Positions 1 to 8,813 are shown, counted from the stretch's first letter. The stretch is DNA of 35,198 nucleotides from Sphingobium psychrophilum (GCF_012927105.1 NZ_JABBFV010000029.1:1-35198); one strand, 5' to 3'. A program made the numbers and translations. The notes: generated from the sequence alone by a model not told the origin.

Positions 1-13
1 ATCAATGACGACA

Positions 14-55
14 ACGATATGAAGAGGGCCCCGATCGGGGCCCTCTTCATATCGT
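14..55. terminator. 42-bp perfect palindrome, probable intrinsic terminator
   Basis: Two 21-nt arms are perfectly complementary and meet at the central GATC, with a GC-rich core (AGGGCCCC / GGGGCCCT). No long T-run follows, but the arms end in AT-rich sequence. It probably ends transcription of a gene left of the window, perhaps in both directions. No gene is visible between it and position 363; I see nothing else I can support in that stretch. Confidence 0.6.
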
Positions 56-363
56 CAGGCCCGCATCACAGTGGCCTACTTTTACTCCGCCCCGATGGCC
101 TGGAATCTGACCGCCGTTGACAACCCTTATTGGCCGTTCGGCAGCTGATTTAAGTTTCTCAAGTGCAGACCAGCCGCTTCGCGTTCCAAAGGCTGCAAAA
201 ACGGCGGCTTGCTCGGTCATTTATAATAATCCCCAGATGGGTGACGAAGAAATGAGACAGAATATTTCCGTTCATGAAACTCCCGCGCATTTAAATGCTT
301 GTAGCGGTGCAGCCTGCCGCAGATGGGGGGAGGGAGGCTCCACTCGTTTGAGAGGAAGTCTGT

Positions 364-1458
364 ATGAAGATTGCGCAAATCGCCCCGTTAGCTGAAAGCG
401 TGCCCCCAAAGCTTTATGGTGGCACCGAGCGTATTGTGTCTTATCTGACCGAAGAACTGGTTCGCCAAGGTCACGATGTCACCCTGTTCGCCAGCGGTGA
501 TTCGCAGACTAGCGCCAAGTTGGTGCCGATCACGGACATGGCGTTGCGCCTCAACCCCGCTGTGGTCGATACCATTCCCTATCATATGATGATGCTGGAG
601 CAGGTTCGACGCCGTGCCGACGAGTTCGACGCCCTGCATTTCCATATCGACATGTTGCACCTGCCGATGGTGCAGGATTTCATTGGGCGCACGGTAACCA
701 CGCTGCACGGTCGGCTTGACCTGCCCGATCTACCGCCATTCTACAGCACCTTTGCCGACCACAGCCTGGTGTCGATCTCCGATCATCAGCGTCTGCCCAT
801 GCCCCCGGTCAATTGGGGCGGGACCATCTATCATGGCCTGCCCGCAGACCTGCTGGCTCCGCGCCTGGGTGCGGGCGAGGATTATCTCGCTTTTCTCGGG
901 CGCATCTCGCCGGAAAAGCGGCCGGATCGCGCGATCCGGATTGCGGCGCGCTCTGGCCTTAAACTCAAGATCGCCGCCAAGATCGATGCCGTCGATCGCG
1001 GATATTGGGAGCAGGAAATCGCGCCGCTGGTGGACCATTATCCCAATGTGGAATTCATAGGTGAAATCAACGAACAGCAGAAGGTTCACTTCCTCGGCCA
1101 AGCAGCCGCGCTGCTGTTTCCGATCGACTGGCCCGAGCCGTTCGGACTCGTGATGATCGAGGCGATGGCGTGCGCCACGCCGGTCATCGCCTTCCGCTGC
1201 GGATCCGTGCCGGAAGTGATCGAGCATGGCGTGTCCGGCTTCATTGTCCAGAGCGAAGACGAAGCGGTCGACGCTGTTGCGGCGCTGCCCGATCTCGACC
1301 GGCGGCTGGTACGTGGCGCATTCGACGCACGTTTCACGGCGCGGCGGATGGCGACGGACTATGTTGCCCTGTATCATGGTCTACCGGGCGCCCGTACCGA
1401 CGCCGCACGGCTGCGTCGCCAGCGAGGCGTGGAAGCCGAACTGCAGATCGTCGCATAG
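364..1458 (+). CDS. Glycosyltransferase family 4 (GT-B fold) protein
   Basis: This is a 364-residue retaining-type GT4 glycosyltransferase that would transfer a sugar from an activated donor. It has the N-terminal GT-B acceptor domain with YGGTER near residues 18-23. The C-terminal donor domain begins around FLGRISPEKRPDRA (178-190) and carries the EX7E motif, E258 to E266, in PEPFGLVMIEAMA, followed by TPVIAFRCGSVPEVI. There is no signal peptide, so it acts in the cytoplasm. The ATG is preceded by GAGGAAG about 8 nt upstream. It ends 8 nt before the glucosidase gene and is almost certainly cotranscribed with it. The pairing suggests synthesis or turnover of an alpha-glucan or glucosylated storage compound. 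The family call is secure; the substrate is inferred only. Confidence 0.93.
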   Translation: MKIAQIAPLAESVPPKLYGGTERIVSYLTEELVRQGHDVTLFASGDSQTSAKLVPITDMALRLNPAVVDTIPYHMMMLEQVRRRADEFDALHFHIDMLHLPMVQDFIGRTVTTLHGRLDLPDLPPFYSTFADHSLVSISDHQRLPMPPVNWGGTIYHGLPADLLAPRLGAGEDYLAFLGRISPEKRPDRAIRIAARSGLKLKIAAKIDAVDRGYWEQEIAPLVDHYPNVEFIGEINEQQKVHFLGQAAALLFPIDWPEPFGLVMIEAMACATPVIAFRCGSVPEVIEHGVSGFIVQSEDEAVDAVAALPDLDRRLVRGAFDARFTARRMATDYVALYHGLPGARTDAARLRRQRGVEAELQIVA

Positions 1459-1466
1459 GAAACGCC

Positions 1467-3683
1467 ATGACCCTGAGCCAGCCTCAGCCCGACATGCCTG
1501 GTATTGCCGGAGGGCAAGCGCTGTCCCAGGCGCAGACCCAGTTCTTCATCCCGGCGACGGCCTCGCTCCACGAGCGCAGGCCGCGAACGCTTAAACATGG
1601 CGACAGTTTTGCCGTGTTCGATCATAGCGGCGACGCCATTTCCGGCCCCGGCAGTCCGGAGGGGCTCTATCATCGCGATACCCGGCATCTCTCGCACCTC
1701 TATCTCACAATCAACGCAATGCGGCCGATCCTGCTCAGTTCCGCGCTGCGCGACGACAATGCGATGTTGACCTGCGATCTCGCCAATCCCGATTTCATCG
1801 GGGAAGATGGCCGAGTGGCCGTGGAACATGACCTCATCCACCTGCGTCGCACGCGTTTTTTGTGGAAGGACGCATTGTACGAGCGCGTCACCATCCGCAA
1901 CTTCGACACGGAAACGCGGCAAGTCAGTATCGACTTCAGTTTCGCGGCGGACTTCGCCGATCTATTCGAGATACGCGGCATGACGCGCCTGCGCCGCGGG
2001 AGAATGCGCGAACCGCAGATCGGTCCGTCCGATGTCCTGCTAGGCTATCTAGGGCGTGACGAGCGCGAGCGGCAAACGCACTTGCATTTCGATCCGATGC
2101 CGGACGAGTTGACCGACAGCCATGCGCTGTTCCACATCACCGTGCCGCCCGGCGACCGTTGCGCGCTCTTTACCCGCATCTGCTGCAAACAGACAGGGGC
2201 GACAGACGCGCTCCCCAAGCAGTTCCTCAAGTCCCTGCGCGAGGCGATGGAGGCGCTGCGGGCGGCGCGCAAGCGCGGCGCGACACTGCACTCGTCGAAC
2301 GACCTGTTTAACGAGGTCGCCCGCCGGTCGGTCGCTGATATATCCATGCTATCGACCGATACCGAATATGGCCCTTATCCTTATGCGGGCATTCCCTGGT
2401 TCAGCACGGTGTTCGGCCGCGACGCGATCATCACCGCGCTCGAAACCCTATGGATGGATCCGGCGATCAGCCGCGGCGTGCTGGGCTATCTCGCCGCGCA
2501 TCAGGCCACCAGCTTCGATCCGACGGCCGACGCGGAACCTGGCAAGATATTGCACGAGGTGCGCCATGGCGAAATGGCGGAACTGGGAGAGGTGCCGTTC
2601 CGCCATTATTATGGCAGCATCGATTCCACGCCCCTGTTCGTGATGCTGGCGGGCGCTTACCTGGAGCGGACCGGCGACGTTGCTTACCTGACGACGATCC
2701 TGCCGCATATAGAAGCGGCCCTGAACTGGATCGACACACATGGCGATCGCGACGGCGACGGCTTCGTCGAATATGGCCGCCTGACCGACCAGGGCCTTCA
2801 AAATCAAGGATGGAAGGATAGCCATGATTCCATCTTCCACGCCGACGGCACGCTCGCGCGCGGTCCGATCGCCCTCGCGGAGGTGCAGGCCTATGTCTAT
2901 GGCGCGTGGCAGGCAGCTGAGGCGCTGTTCAACGCGATCGGCGACCATGCACGCGCGGCTGACTATCGGGATCGCGCGGCGCGGCTGCGCGATAGGTTCG
3001 ATGCCGCGTTCTTCGACGCGGCGCTGGGCACCTATGTCCTCGCGCTCGATGGCGACAAGATGCCCTGCCGCGTGCGGTCCTCCAATGCCGGCCATGTCCT
3101 CTATACCGGACTTGCGCGCGAAGAGCGGGTGGAGGCCGTCGTGCGCACGTTGATGGGGCCCGCCTCCTTCTCCGGATGGGGCGTGCGCACTATCGCCTCG
3201 ACTGAAAAGCGCTATAATCCAATGAGCTATCATAATGGGTCGATCTGGCCGCACGACAATGCATTGATTGCCGGCGGCTTCGCGCGCTACGGCTACCAGC
3301 GGGAAGCCGCCCAGATCTTCGAGGGGCTTTTCGCCGCCGCCACCTATGTCGACATGATGCGTCTCCCTGAACTTTTCTGCGGCTTTCCGCGCCGCCGGTC
3401 GCAGGGGCCGACCTTTTATCCGGTGGCCTGCAGTCCGCAGGCCTGGTCGGCGGCGGCGCCGCTCGCCCTCATCCAGTCGAGCCTAGGGCTAAGGTTCGAT
3501 GTTCCGGCGGCGCAGATATCCTTTCACCAACCGATGCTGCCGCTTTTTCTCCAGAGCCTTACGATCAGGGATTTGGGCATCGGTCTGGACAAGGTCGATA
3601 TTATGTTCGATCGCCTAGGGGATCAGATCGTGGTCAAACCTATGAAGCATGGTGGCCGCGCTCGGATAATGACGATTGCTTGA
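1467..3683 (+). CDS. Amylo-alpha-1,6-glucosidase / glycogen-debranching-type glycoside hydrolase
   Basis: A 738-residue protein with an N-terminal GDE_N-type beta domain (HGDSFAVFDHSGD and EGLYHRDTRHLSHL around residues 43-78) and a C-terminal (alpha/alpha)6 barrel of the GH133/GDE_C type. Barrel landmarks are GIPWFSTVFGRDAI (about 307-322), WKDSHDSIFH (about 449), YHNGSIWPHDNALIA (about 588) and CSPQAWSAAAP (about 654). The family removes alpha-1,6-linked glucose from branched alpha-glucans. An in-frame ATG exists at 1170, inside the glycosyltransferase gene, but the first 99 codons look like shadow sequence. The ATG at 1467 follows AGGA and sits just after the upstream stop. There is no signal peptide, so it is probably cytosolic. 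The exact substrate is not visible. Confidence 0.92.
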   Translation: MTLSQPQPDMPGIAGGQALSQAQTQFFIPATASLHERRPRTLKHGDSFAVFDHSGDAISGPGSPEGLYHRDTRHLSHLYLTINAMRPILLSSALRDDNAMLTCDLANPDFIGEDGRVAVEHDLIHLRRTRFLWKDALYERVTIRNFDTETRQVSIDFSFAADFADLFEIRGMTRLRRGRMREPQIGPSDVLLGYLGRDERERQTHLHFDPMPDELTDSHALFHITVPPGDRCALFTRICCKQTGATDALPKQFLKSLREAMEALRAARKRGATLHSSNDLFNEVARRSVADISMLSTDTEYGPYPYAGIPWFSTVFGRDAIITALETLWMDPAISRGVLGYLAAHQATSFDPTADAEPGKILHEVRHGEMAELGEVPFRHYYGSIDSTPLFVMLAGAYLERTGDVAYLTTILPHIEAALNWIDTHGDRDGDGFVEYGRLTDQGLQNQGWKDSHDSIFHADGTLARGPIALAEVQAYVYGAWQAAEALFNAIGDHARAADYRDRAARLRDRFDAAFFDAALGTYVLALDGDKMPCRVRSSNAGHVLYTGLAREERVEAVVRTLMGPASFSGWGVRTIASTEKRYNPMSYHNGSIWPHDNALIAGGFARYGYQREAAQIFEGLFAAATYVDMMRLPELFCGFPRRRSQGPTFYPVACSPQAWSAAAPLALIQSSLGLRFDVPAAQISFHQPMLPLFLQSLTIRDLGIGLDKVDIMFDRLGDQIVVKPMKHGGRARIMTIA

Positions 3684-4273
3684 TGGTCGCCTTTAGGGCT
3701 AGCCTGAATGTGCGCGCGTCCGTCCGCTCAGAGGTAGGAGAGACCGAATATCGGGCATAAGCATTTGTCTCAGATCGCTTGGGCACGCCGAAGATACTGG
3801 CAATCGACGGTTCATTCATGGATATTGCGGCGGCACGCGCAACACTGATCGCGTCAATGTCGGCAAGTCGGCCCCAAGCCATATACGAGCATCAGGCACC
3901 GTTAAAACCCCGGATGCAACGTCAAGGGGACTATTGTGGTCAGCAGATACCGTCACAGCCGCTATGTGTCACAAAGCTGGTAATGAGCTGAAGCAGCCTG
4001 TAATAACAGGAGCCTTGCGCATATCGACCCTTCACGGACACTCAGTGGTCAATTTCCGTTCCTCAGGTGCAGTCAGTCCGTTTCCGGCGGCTGGCGACCA
4101 CCTTAAGCCGTTGCCGATAACAAATTTAATGTCGCTTAAGCCGAAACCGGACAGCTGTCGGAGACTTAGAAAATAGAGGCATTGCGCCTCAGCAGTACGA
4201 CGCGCCCACTTGCGATCCCTAAAACCGTATCCCCGGGGGGCGGGCCCCCCACCTCACTGGTCGCAGGTGCTAA
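3684..4273. other. Gene-poor stretch after the glucan operon
   Basis: Neither strand shows a recognisable coding region. A short G6-CGGG-C6 hairpin lies at 4235-4250 without a T-run. The open frames here have no family features and no good ribosome binding site. Confidence 0.5.
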
Positions 4274-4675
4274 CTCCAGCATTCGGATCCTGATTCCCCG
4301 CCTCGCGACGTTGATCTAGACATTCAGGCGAACAAGCCGGGTGCGCCGGCTATCCTGAAATGGGGTTCATTCTGGCGCGCTTTCTATGCGCGATCCCTTG
4401 GGTTGGCCCTCGGCCTCCTTTTTATCCTGTCCTTCATCATTCACTGGACGCAAAGCGCGCGTGTCGCCGCTCAGGAAGCTTTGGCGCACGGAGAAAAACC
4501 GGTAGCCACTATGGCCTATTTGACAGATTCTCAACTGTGGTTCGAATCATTCCAGAATTGGCAAAGCGAATTTCTGTCGACTGCAGTGCTCGTGCTTCTG
4601 TCGATCTTTCTTCGCCAGCGCGAATCGCCGGAATCAAAGGGCGTCGCTGCGCCGCACCGCCAAACAGGGGAATGA
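4274..4675 (+). pseudogene. DUF6766-type small membrane protein, start codon not found
   Basis: The frame reads through one hydrophobic helix (SLGLALGLLFILSFIIHW), then AQEALAHGEKPVATMAYLTD, FESFQNWQSEFLS and a second helix ending RQRESPESK. This is the order I know from DUF6766 proteins: helix, HGE..., YL, ENW/QNWQSEFL, RGSPESK. The family usually starts a few residues before a motif like FWR, which appears here as SFWRAFYARS upstream of the first helix. The frame is open back to a stop at 4271, but it contains no ATG or GTG. The only standard start is TTG at 4403, which would cut off the SFWRAF segment. Either a TTG start is used (90 aa) or the 5' end has been replaced. The role of the family is unknown. 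Confidence 0.6.
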
Positions 4676-4708
4676 AGGTCAGGTGCCAGGCCAGCTTGAG
4701 CGCTGTCC

Positions 4709-4730
4709 TGGCGGCGGCATGCCGCCGCCA
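4709..4730. repeat. 22-bp perfect GC-rich palindrome
   Basis: The arms TGGCGGCGGCA and TGCCGCCGCCA form a perfect inverted repeat. It lies about 15 nt past the stop of the small minus-strand gene at 4745 and 34 nt past the stop of the DUF6766 frame. It could be a bidirectional hairpin end signal, but it has no T-run. Confidence 0.45.
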
Positions 4731-4744
4731 AGTTGGGCTATCGA

Positions 4745-4875
4745 CTAGCTGCCGCCCTGCGTGTTTATCGGCGGCGCGAGGGGATTGGGATCCTTATCCT
4801 CCCCCTTTTCTATGTTTTCCTGAACTTCCTCTCGTCAGGCACGTCCTCGGTCTTTTGCGTATCGGTCGGTGTCAC
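4745..4875 (-). pseudogene. 43-codon acidic small protein gene broken by a one-base deletion
   Basis: On the minus strand a GTG at 4875 is preceded by TAGGAG with about 6 nt spacing. It opens as (V/M)TPTDTQKTEDVPDE. Around 4829-4833 the frame slips: reading one base back gives EEVQENIEKGEDKDPNPLA and then PPINTQGGS and TAG. The two halves join perfectly if one G is restored in a GAGGAGGAA run, giving 43 residues. The product would be small, acidic, soluble and proline-rich at its end. I do not recognise a named family, and the function is unknown. The deletion may be real or a sequencing error. Confidence 0.5.
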
Positions 4876-4962
4876 GAAAAGGCTCCTAGAGTTGGTTGGA
4901 ATATAATGGCGCGTTATCAGCATAGCATACTAGTTCCGCTTGCCGTTCGGCCCGAGCGGGCT

Positions 4963-5135
4963 TCAGCCCTTTAAACCCTTGGCCATGCTGAGGTGGCCTG
5001 AAACGATCGGCACGAGGCTTGCAGCGAAGCTTTTAAGGGCCGGCACTCGAAATCGGTGGCTTATGCGCGAAGGGTGCCAAGCGTCTCCTCGTGCGCCTTG
5101 ACCTGCGCCTGGGCATAGCCTGCGACACAGGGAAA
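4963..5135 (-). pseudogene. Decayed 3' end of a DUF4142 gene
   Basis: On the minus strand one frame reads GYAQAQVKAHEETLGTLRA before a TAA. Another frame then reads LKSFAASLVPIVSGHL and SMAKGLKG with a TGA at 4963-4965. These match, in order, the end of the intact DUF4142 lipoprotein at 15009: AAYADAQTMAHEKTLATLRA, then LKVFATAMVPIVTAHV and NMAKGLKH. The remnant therefore has lost its front and carries at least one frameshift and a stop. This is an internal comparison within the window, so the relationship is fairly certain. Confidence 0.65.
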
Positions 5136-5232
5136 CTATTGATTGCGACCGCCCATGTCGCGACTCATTCGCGGGGAACCAACGCGTGTCCCGCAGGATT
5201 TTACGCCTACTTCACATACAAGGAGGACGAAG

Positions 5233-5745
5233 ATGGCAGAGCCCCAGTTCACCGATGCGATCGCCTTGCTGAAGGCAGACCACCGAAAGGTGGAAGAGCT
5301 GTTCGAAAAATTCGAGCAAGCCACGTCCGCTAACCGCAAGCAGACCCTAGCCCAGGAAATCTGCGTCGAGCTCAAGGTTCACACGCTGATCGAGGAAGAG
5401 ATTTTCTATCCTGCCTTCCGCGGTCTGATCGAGGATGACACGCTCGACGAAGCGTATGTCGAGCATGATGGCGCGAAGGTCCTGATCAACGATATCGAGG
5501 CAAGTTCGCCCGACGACGATTTCTATGACGCCAAGGTCAAAGTTCTCTCTGAAGAAATCAAACATCATGTCCATGAAGAGGAAATGCCTTCGGAAGGCAT
5601 GTTTGCCCAATGTCGCAAGACCGATGTCGATTTAGTTGCATTGCGAGATCAAATGGCCAGGCGGAGGACGGAGCTCCTTACCCTGGCCAAGACGTCAGGA
5701 TTGCCGGCGGCTAAACCAACCGCCGTCAATCTAGTCACGGCATAG
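5233..5745 (+). CDS. Hemerythrin HHE cation-binding domain protein
   Basis: A 170-residue four-helix hemerythrin-like protein that binds a di-iron centre; the family senses or buffers O2, NO or iron. Helices carry the expected His/Glu ligands: KADHRKVEELFEKFE, VHTLIEEEIFYPA, VEHDGAKVLINDIE and HHVHEEEMPSEGMF. The chosen ATG has a textbook AGGAGG at 5221-5226; upstream in-frame codons from 5143 are noncoding in character. It is cytosolic with an Ala-rich tail. It stands alone, followed by its own terminator. Neighbouring stress-type genes suggest an oxidative or envelope-stress role, which is inference. Confidence 0.92.
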   Translation: MAEPQFTDAIALLKADHRKVEELFEKFEQATSANRKQTLAQEICVELKVHTLIEEEIFYPAFRGLIEDDTLDEAYVEHDGAKVLINDIEASSPDDDFYDAKVKVLSEEIKHHVHEEEMPSEGMFAQCRKTDVDLVALRDQMARRRTELLTLAKTSGLPAAKPTAVNLVTA

Positions 5746-5758
5746 CCGATCTGTCGTG

Positions 5759-5788
5759 CCCCGGCGGCGCTTATGCCGTCGGGGTTTT
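5759..5788 (+). terminator. Intrinsic terminator of the hemerythrin gene
   Basis: CCCCGGCGGC pairs with GCCGTCGGGG (one G-T wobble) around a short loop and is followed by TTTT, 13 nt after the stop codon. Confidence 0.85.
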
Positions 5789-6195
5789 AACTTGAAATGA
5801 GTGAGCGCTCCGGTTGCTCGAGGGGCTGCGGCGGCGGAAGGATGCACGTGCGCTCCCGACCGCGGCTGCTTCGCATTGCAGCCATCGACGGCTTGTCAGC
5901 ATACGGCAGCATCGATTGCGGATGCAATTCAGATAAAATCACGCATTTGACCTCGATTGCCCTGACTACCGCCGCTCTGAGCGCCCCTCACTCGAATGCT
6001 GACGGCTTGACTGACAACTGTCGGCGGGCACAGCCGACCAGAATATAGATTGGAAACGGCAAAAATGTCCCAAGCCCCGTCATCACTGGTCCCCGCCACC
6101 CTTCCCGCTATCGACACTCGAGCATCACCTCGTCAGTCGTGACCCGGCCGCTGCCGCCACTCCTCTGGCCTGCCGCCCAACAGCAGGAGCCAAGA
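5789..6195. other. Noncoding stretch between hemerythrin and GrlR-like genes
   Basis: About 400 nt without a frame that I can support on either strand. No clear promoter of the EcfG type is seen here. Confidence 0.5.
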
Positions 6196-6519
6196 ATGTC
6201 CCTACCCACCGGCCTGTACAAGATCGCGTTCACCTATGGTACCGACTACGGCGTCATCGTGCTGCAGAACAACGGCAAGCTGCGCGGCGGCGACAGCGCC
6301 TATGTTGGCACCTACGAGGAGGACGGAGACCTGCTGACCATGCAGGTCAGCGTGACGCAGCACCGGCCGACGCCGGGCGTGGTCAGCGTGATTGGGTTCA
6401 ACAACATGGTGGTCGAGTTGGCCGGCATGACCGACGACGGCACGCTCAGGCTACGCGGCACGTCCAAGCAGGTGCCGGGCGTGCGGTTTGAGGCTAGGTT
6501 GTCGCATATCGCGGACTGA
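6196..6519 (+). CDS. GrlR-like small regulatory-fold protein
   Basis: A 107-residue protein of the GrlR-like beta-barrel family. It opens with LPTGLYKIAFTYGTDYGVIV and continues with NNGKLRGGDSAYVGTY, then TQHRPTPGVVSV and a final beta-rich part with LRLRGTSKQVPGVRF. GrlR itself is a negative regulator of type III secretion in enteropathogens. The many alphaproteobacterial relatives have no known role, so only the fold can be called. The ATG at 6196 is chosen because CAGGAG lies just upstream and because the family starts close to its TGLYK motif. No secretion genes are nearby. Confidence 0.75.
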   Translation: MSLPTGLYKIAFTYGTDYGVIVLQNNGKLRGGDSAYVGTYEEDGDLLTMQVSVTQHRPTPGVVSVIGFNNMVVELAGMTDDGTLRLRGTSKQVPGVRFEARLSHIAD

Positions 6520-6539
6520 CGGGTTGCGCAGGCTGACAG

Positions 6540-7814
6540 TCACACGGCGGCCCCGTCGTCGGGGTCGCGTCCATGCCGTCGGTCTAGCATCCGCATCGCT
6601 GGGGTCACCGTCAGGCCGTGCAGCAGGATCGACAACAGCGCGACCAAGCCAACAATCGCCCATAGGCGCCCTCCCTCCTCTATCTTCAGATGATTCAGGC
6701 CGTAGGCAAGATAATAGAACGATCCCACCCCACGAATTCCAAAGAACGCGATCGTTTTCTTCTCCGATTGACTTGCCTTAAACCCCACAAGTGCAATCAT
6801 GCCGCTGACCGGTCGAACGACCAGCAAGATCGCTACCGCCGCCGCCACGTCCACCCATTGCAACGGCCTAAGCAGGCCACTGACTAACGCGCCGCCAAAC
6901 AGCAGCAGCAGCACCATCATCGCAAGCCGCTCAACCTGTTCGGTCAGGTCATGCATCTGTCGGTTGAACTCATGGTCCCGGTGGGAGCGACGCAGTGTCA
7001 AGGCGGTTACAAACACCGCCAAGAAGCCATAACAATGCAGGAGCTCGGTGACACCGTAGGACACGAACGTCGCGGAAATCGCGATTAATCCGTCGCCGGT
7101 CTTGGATAATCTTGTGTCGGCAGGGATATGGAATGTGAGCCATCCGAACAGCCGGCCGATCAGCCAGCCGCCAATTACGCCGGCAAAAATCTCCCACAGG
7201 ACATTGTGGAGCAGCCATTGCTTGGCCCACGGCGCGCCGGTCGCGGCGGCAAGCCCTAGCGCTATGGCCAAATGCACAAACGGAAAGGCGAGCCCGTCGT
7301 TCAGTCCCGCTTCGGACGTAAGTCCAAAGCGCACCTCATCTTCTTCGCCCGATTTGGGCGGCCCTACCTGGACGTCGGAAGCAAGCACAGGATCGGTCGG
7401 GGCCAGACTTGCGGCCAACAGGAGTGCGGCTACCCATGAAAGGCCGAGCCACAACCCGCCGATGGCAGTGATAGCCAGGATGCCGAGTGGCATTGTGATA
7501 GCCAACAGTCGCCAAGTGATATTCCACTTTGCCCAGCTGAAGGGTCGGTCCAACTTCAAGCCGGCACCCATCAGCGCAATGATCACGACCAGCTCGGTGA
7601 AGCGCTCGGTCACTTGGGGATAGGTGAGAGGCAATGGTCGTAGCGTGACCGCCGGCATGGAGAATATGGCCACACCTATGCCGATGCAGACAATGGGCAA
7701 GGACAGGGGAAGGCGTTTGAGCGCCAAGGGTAGCCAAGCGACCAGGGCGATCAGCAGCCCCGCGCCGGTAAGCATAAGGATATAAGGATCAAGGGACGAG
7801 GTGACTTGCTGCAT
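6540..7814 (-). CDS. Cation:proton antiporter (Na+/H+ exchanger family)
   Basis: A 424-residue integral membrane protein with about 12 hydrophobic segments. It carries the exchanger-family signatures LAPTDPVLASDVQVGPP and TSEAGLNDGLAFPFV. The Asp residues of the TDP and the ND pair are where the family binds cations. A late FFGIRGVGSFYYLAYGL segment is also typical of CPA-type exchangers. It would exchange Na+ or K+ for H+ across the inner membrane in pH or salt homeostasis. It lies alone on this strand, divergent from the MgtC-like gene. An imperfect EcfG-like promoter is possible upstream (7840-7864). Confidence 0.92.
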   Translation of the reverse strand: MQQVTSSLDPYILMLTGAGLLIALVAWLPLALKRLPLSLPIVCIGIGVAIFSMPAVTLRPLPLTYPQVTERFTELVVIIALMGAGLKLDRPFSWAKWNITWRLLAITMPLGILAITAIGGLWLGLSWVAALLLAASLAPTDPVLASDVQVGPPKSGEEDEVRFGLTSEAGLNDGLAFPFVHLAIALGLAAATGAPWAKQWLLHNVLWEIFAGVIGGWLIGRLFGWLTFHIPADTRLSKTGDGLIAISATFVSYGVTELLHCYGFLAVFVTALTLRRSHRDHEFNRQMHDLTEQVERLAMMVLLLLFGGALVSGLLRPLQWVDVAAAVAILLVVRPVSGMIALVGFKASQSEKKTIAFFGIRGVGSFYYLAYGLNHLKIEEGGRLWAIVGLVALLSILLHGLTVTPAMRMLDRRHGRDPDDGAAV

Positions 7815-7839
7815 CGGCCCCTAACGATACAGAAGCGTA

Positions 7840-7864
7840 AACGGCTCCAGAGACCAGTTGTTCA
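7840..7864 (-). promoter_or_regulatory. Possible EcfG-like promoter of the antiporter gene
   Basis: On the minus strand TGAAC is followed by a 16-nt spacer and CGTT, one mismatch from GGAAC-N16-CGTT. The -10 box is about 26 nt upstream of the start codon. Spacing and position are right; the mismatch at the first -35 base keeps this tentative. Confidence 0.3.
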
Positions 7865-7970
7865 TGGATTCGATCGGGAGCAGCCAGTACCGGATCGCCG
7901 CCCAATACAGGCGCGAGCCTTGTTTGCTTACACAGCCGGAACAAAGTGATGCCCTTAGGGTATGTTGGGC

Positions 7971-8657
7971 ATGAACCTATTTGATCCGGACCTGGCCTTA
8001 CCCATTCTCGGCGCGGTTGTCGCTGGCGCTATAATCGGAGCCGAACGCGAGTATAGGGCAAGCCCCGCAGGATTTCGCACGCACATACTGGTTAGCCTGT
8101 CGTGCGCGCTCCTCATGCTTACGGCCGTTCATCAGGTGCGGTGGCTGAGCGACACGCCAATGGAGATCATCAGGATCGATCCCGTCCGCATGGCGCACGG
8201 CGTCCTGACCGGCATCGGTTTCCTGTGCGGCGGTGTGATCTTCCGTGAGGGTTTTGGGGTGCGTGGGCTTACCACCGCTGCGTCACTGTGGATGACGGCG
8301 TCACTCGGCATATTATTTGGCGTGGGCTTTTATGCCCTGGCGATCGCTGGCGCGGTAGCCACTGTGTGCGTGTTGGCGGCGGTGCGCGCATCCGAGACGA
8401 TTCTGCCGCAGCGCCGATACGCCAACGTGAAGGTCCGCTTCCTACGCGCGGCGGCGATATCGCAGCAAGACTTTACGGATCGTTTGTCGAGCGCCGGGCT
8501 GCGGGCTGCCACTGTTCAGCAACGCATGGAGAGCGACAGCGTGGAGTATGGCACGACGATCAGCGGCGTTAATGAGGAACGGATGGACCGGTTCACGTCG
8601 CAGCTGCGGTCAGACAGCGCGGTTATTGGGTTCGACTACATGCCGCACGACATATGA
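7971..8657 (+). CDS. MgtC/SapB family membrane protein
   Basis: A 228-residue protein with an N-terminal hydrophobic domain of 4-5 helices containing the MgtC family signatures GAIIGAEREYRASPAGFRTH and GVLTGIGFLCGGVIFREG, then VRGLTTAASLWMTASLG. A soluble C-terminal domain of about 85 residues, beta/alpha like an ACT domain, follows. MgtC-type proteins affect Mg2+ limitation growth and modulate F-type ATPase or phosphate balance in some species; the exact role here is unknown. An ATG at 7962 sits only 1 nt from the AGGG ribosome site, while the ATG at 7971 is 10 nt away, so the latter is preferred. Either start gives the same domains. Confidence 0.9.
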   Translation: MNLFDPDLALPILGAVVAGAIIGAEREYRASPAGFRTHILVSLSCALLMLTAVHQVRWLSDTPMEIIRIDPVRMAHGVLTGIGFLCGGVIFREGFGVRGLTTAASLWMTASLGILFGVGFYALAIAGAVATVCVLAAVRASETILPQRRYANVKVRFLRAAAISQQDFTDRLSSAGLRAATVQQRMESDSVEYGTTISGVNEERMDRFTSQLRSDSAVIGFDYMPHDI

Positions 8658-8813
8658 GATCAACACATGATCAGCGCGCTTGAAGTTCGTGTGATTTGCT
8701 AAAGGGCTATCGCCCCGTGCTGAGTAATCTGTCGCCACATAGTTGATTCATTCTGGACAACCAATATTTATTTACACCGGTATGTCATAAGCTTCCCAGT
8801 AGGGAGAATACAT

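Noticed and set aside
1170..1466. Upstream in-frame ATG of the glucosidase frame
   Set aside because: The extra 99 codons overlap the glycosyltransferase gene and do not look like a protein domain; ATG 1467 fits the operon spacing.
3640..3882. 80-codon minus-strand frame after the glucosidase gene
   Set aside because: It overlaps the glucosidase 3' end, has no recognisable motif and no clear ribosome site.
4360..4974. 204-codon plus-strand frame
   Set aside because: It is out of frame with the recognisable DUF6766 segment and covers two minus-strand remnants; it is a shadow.
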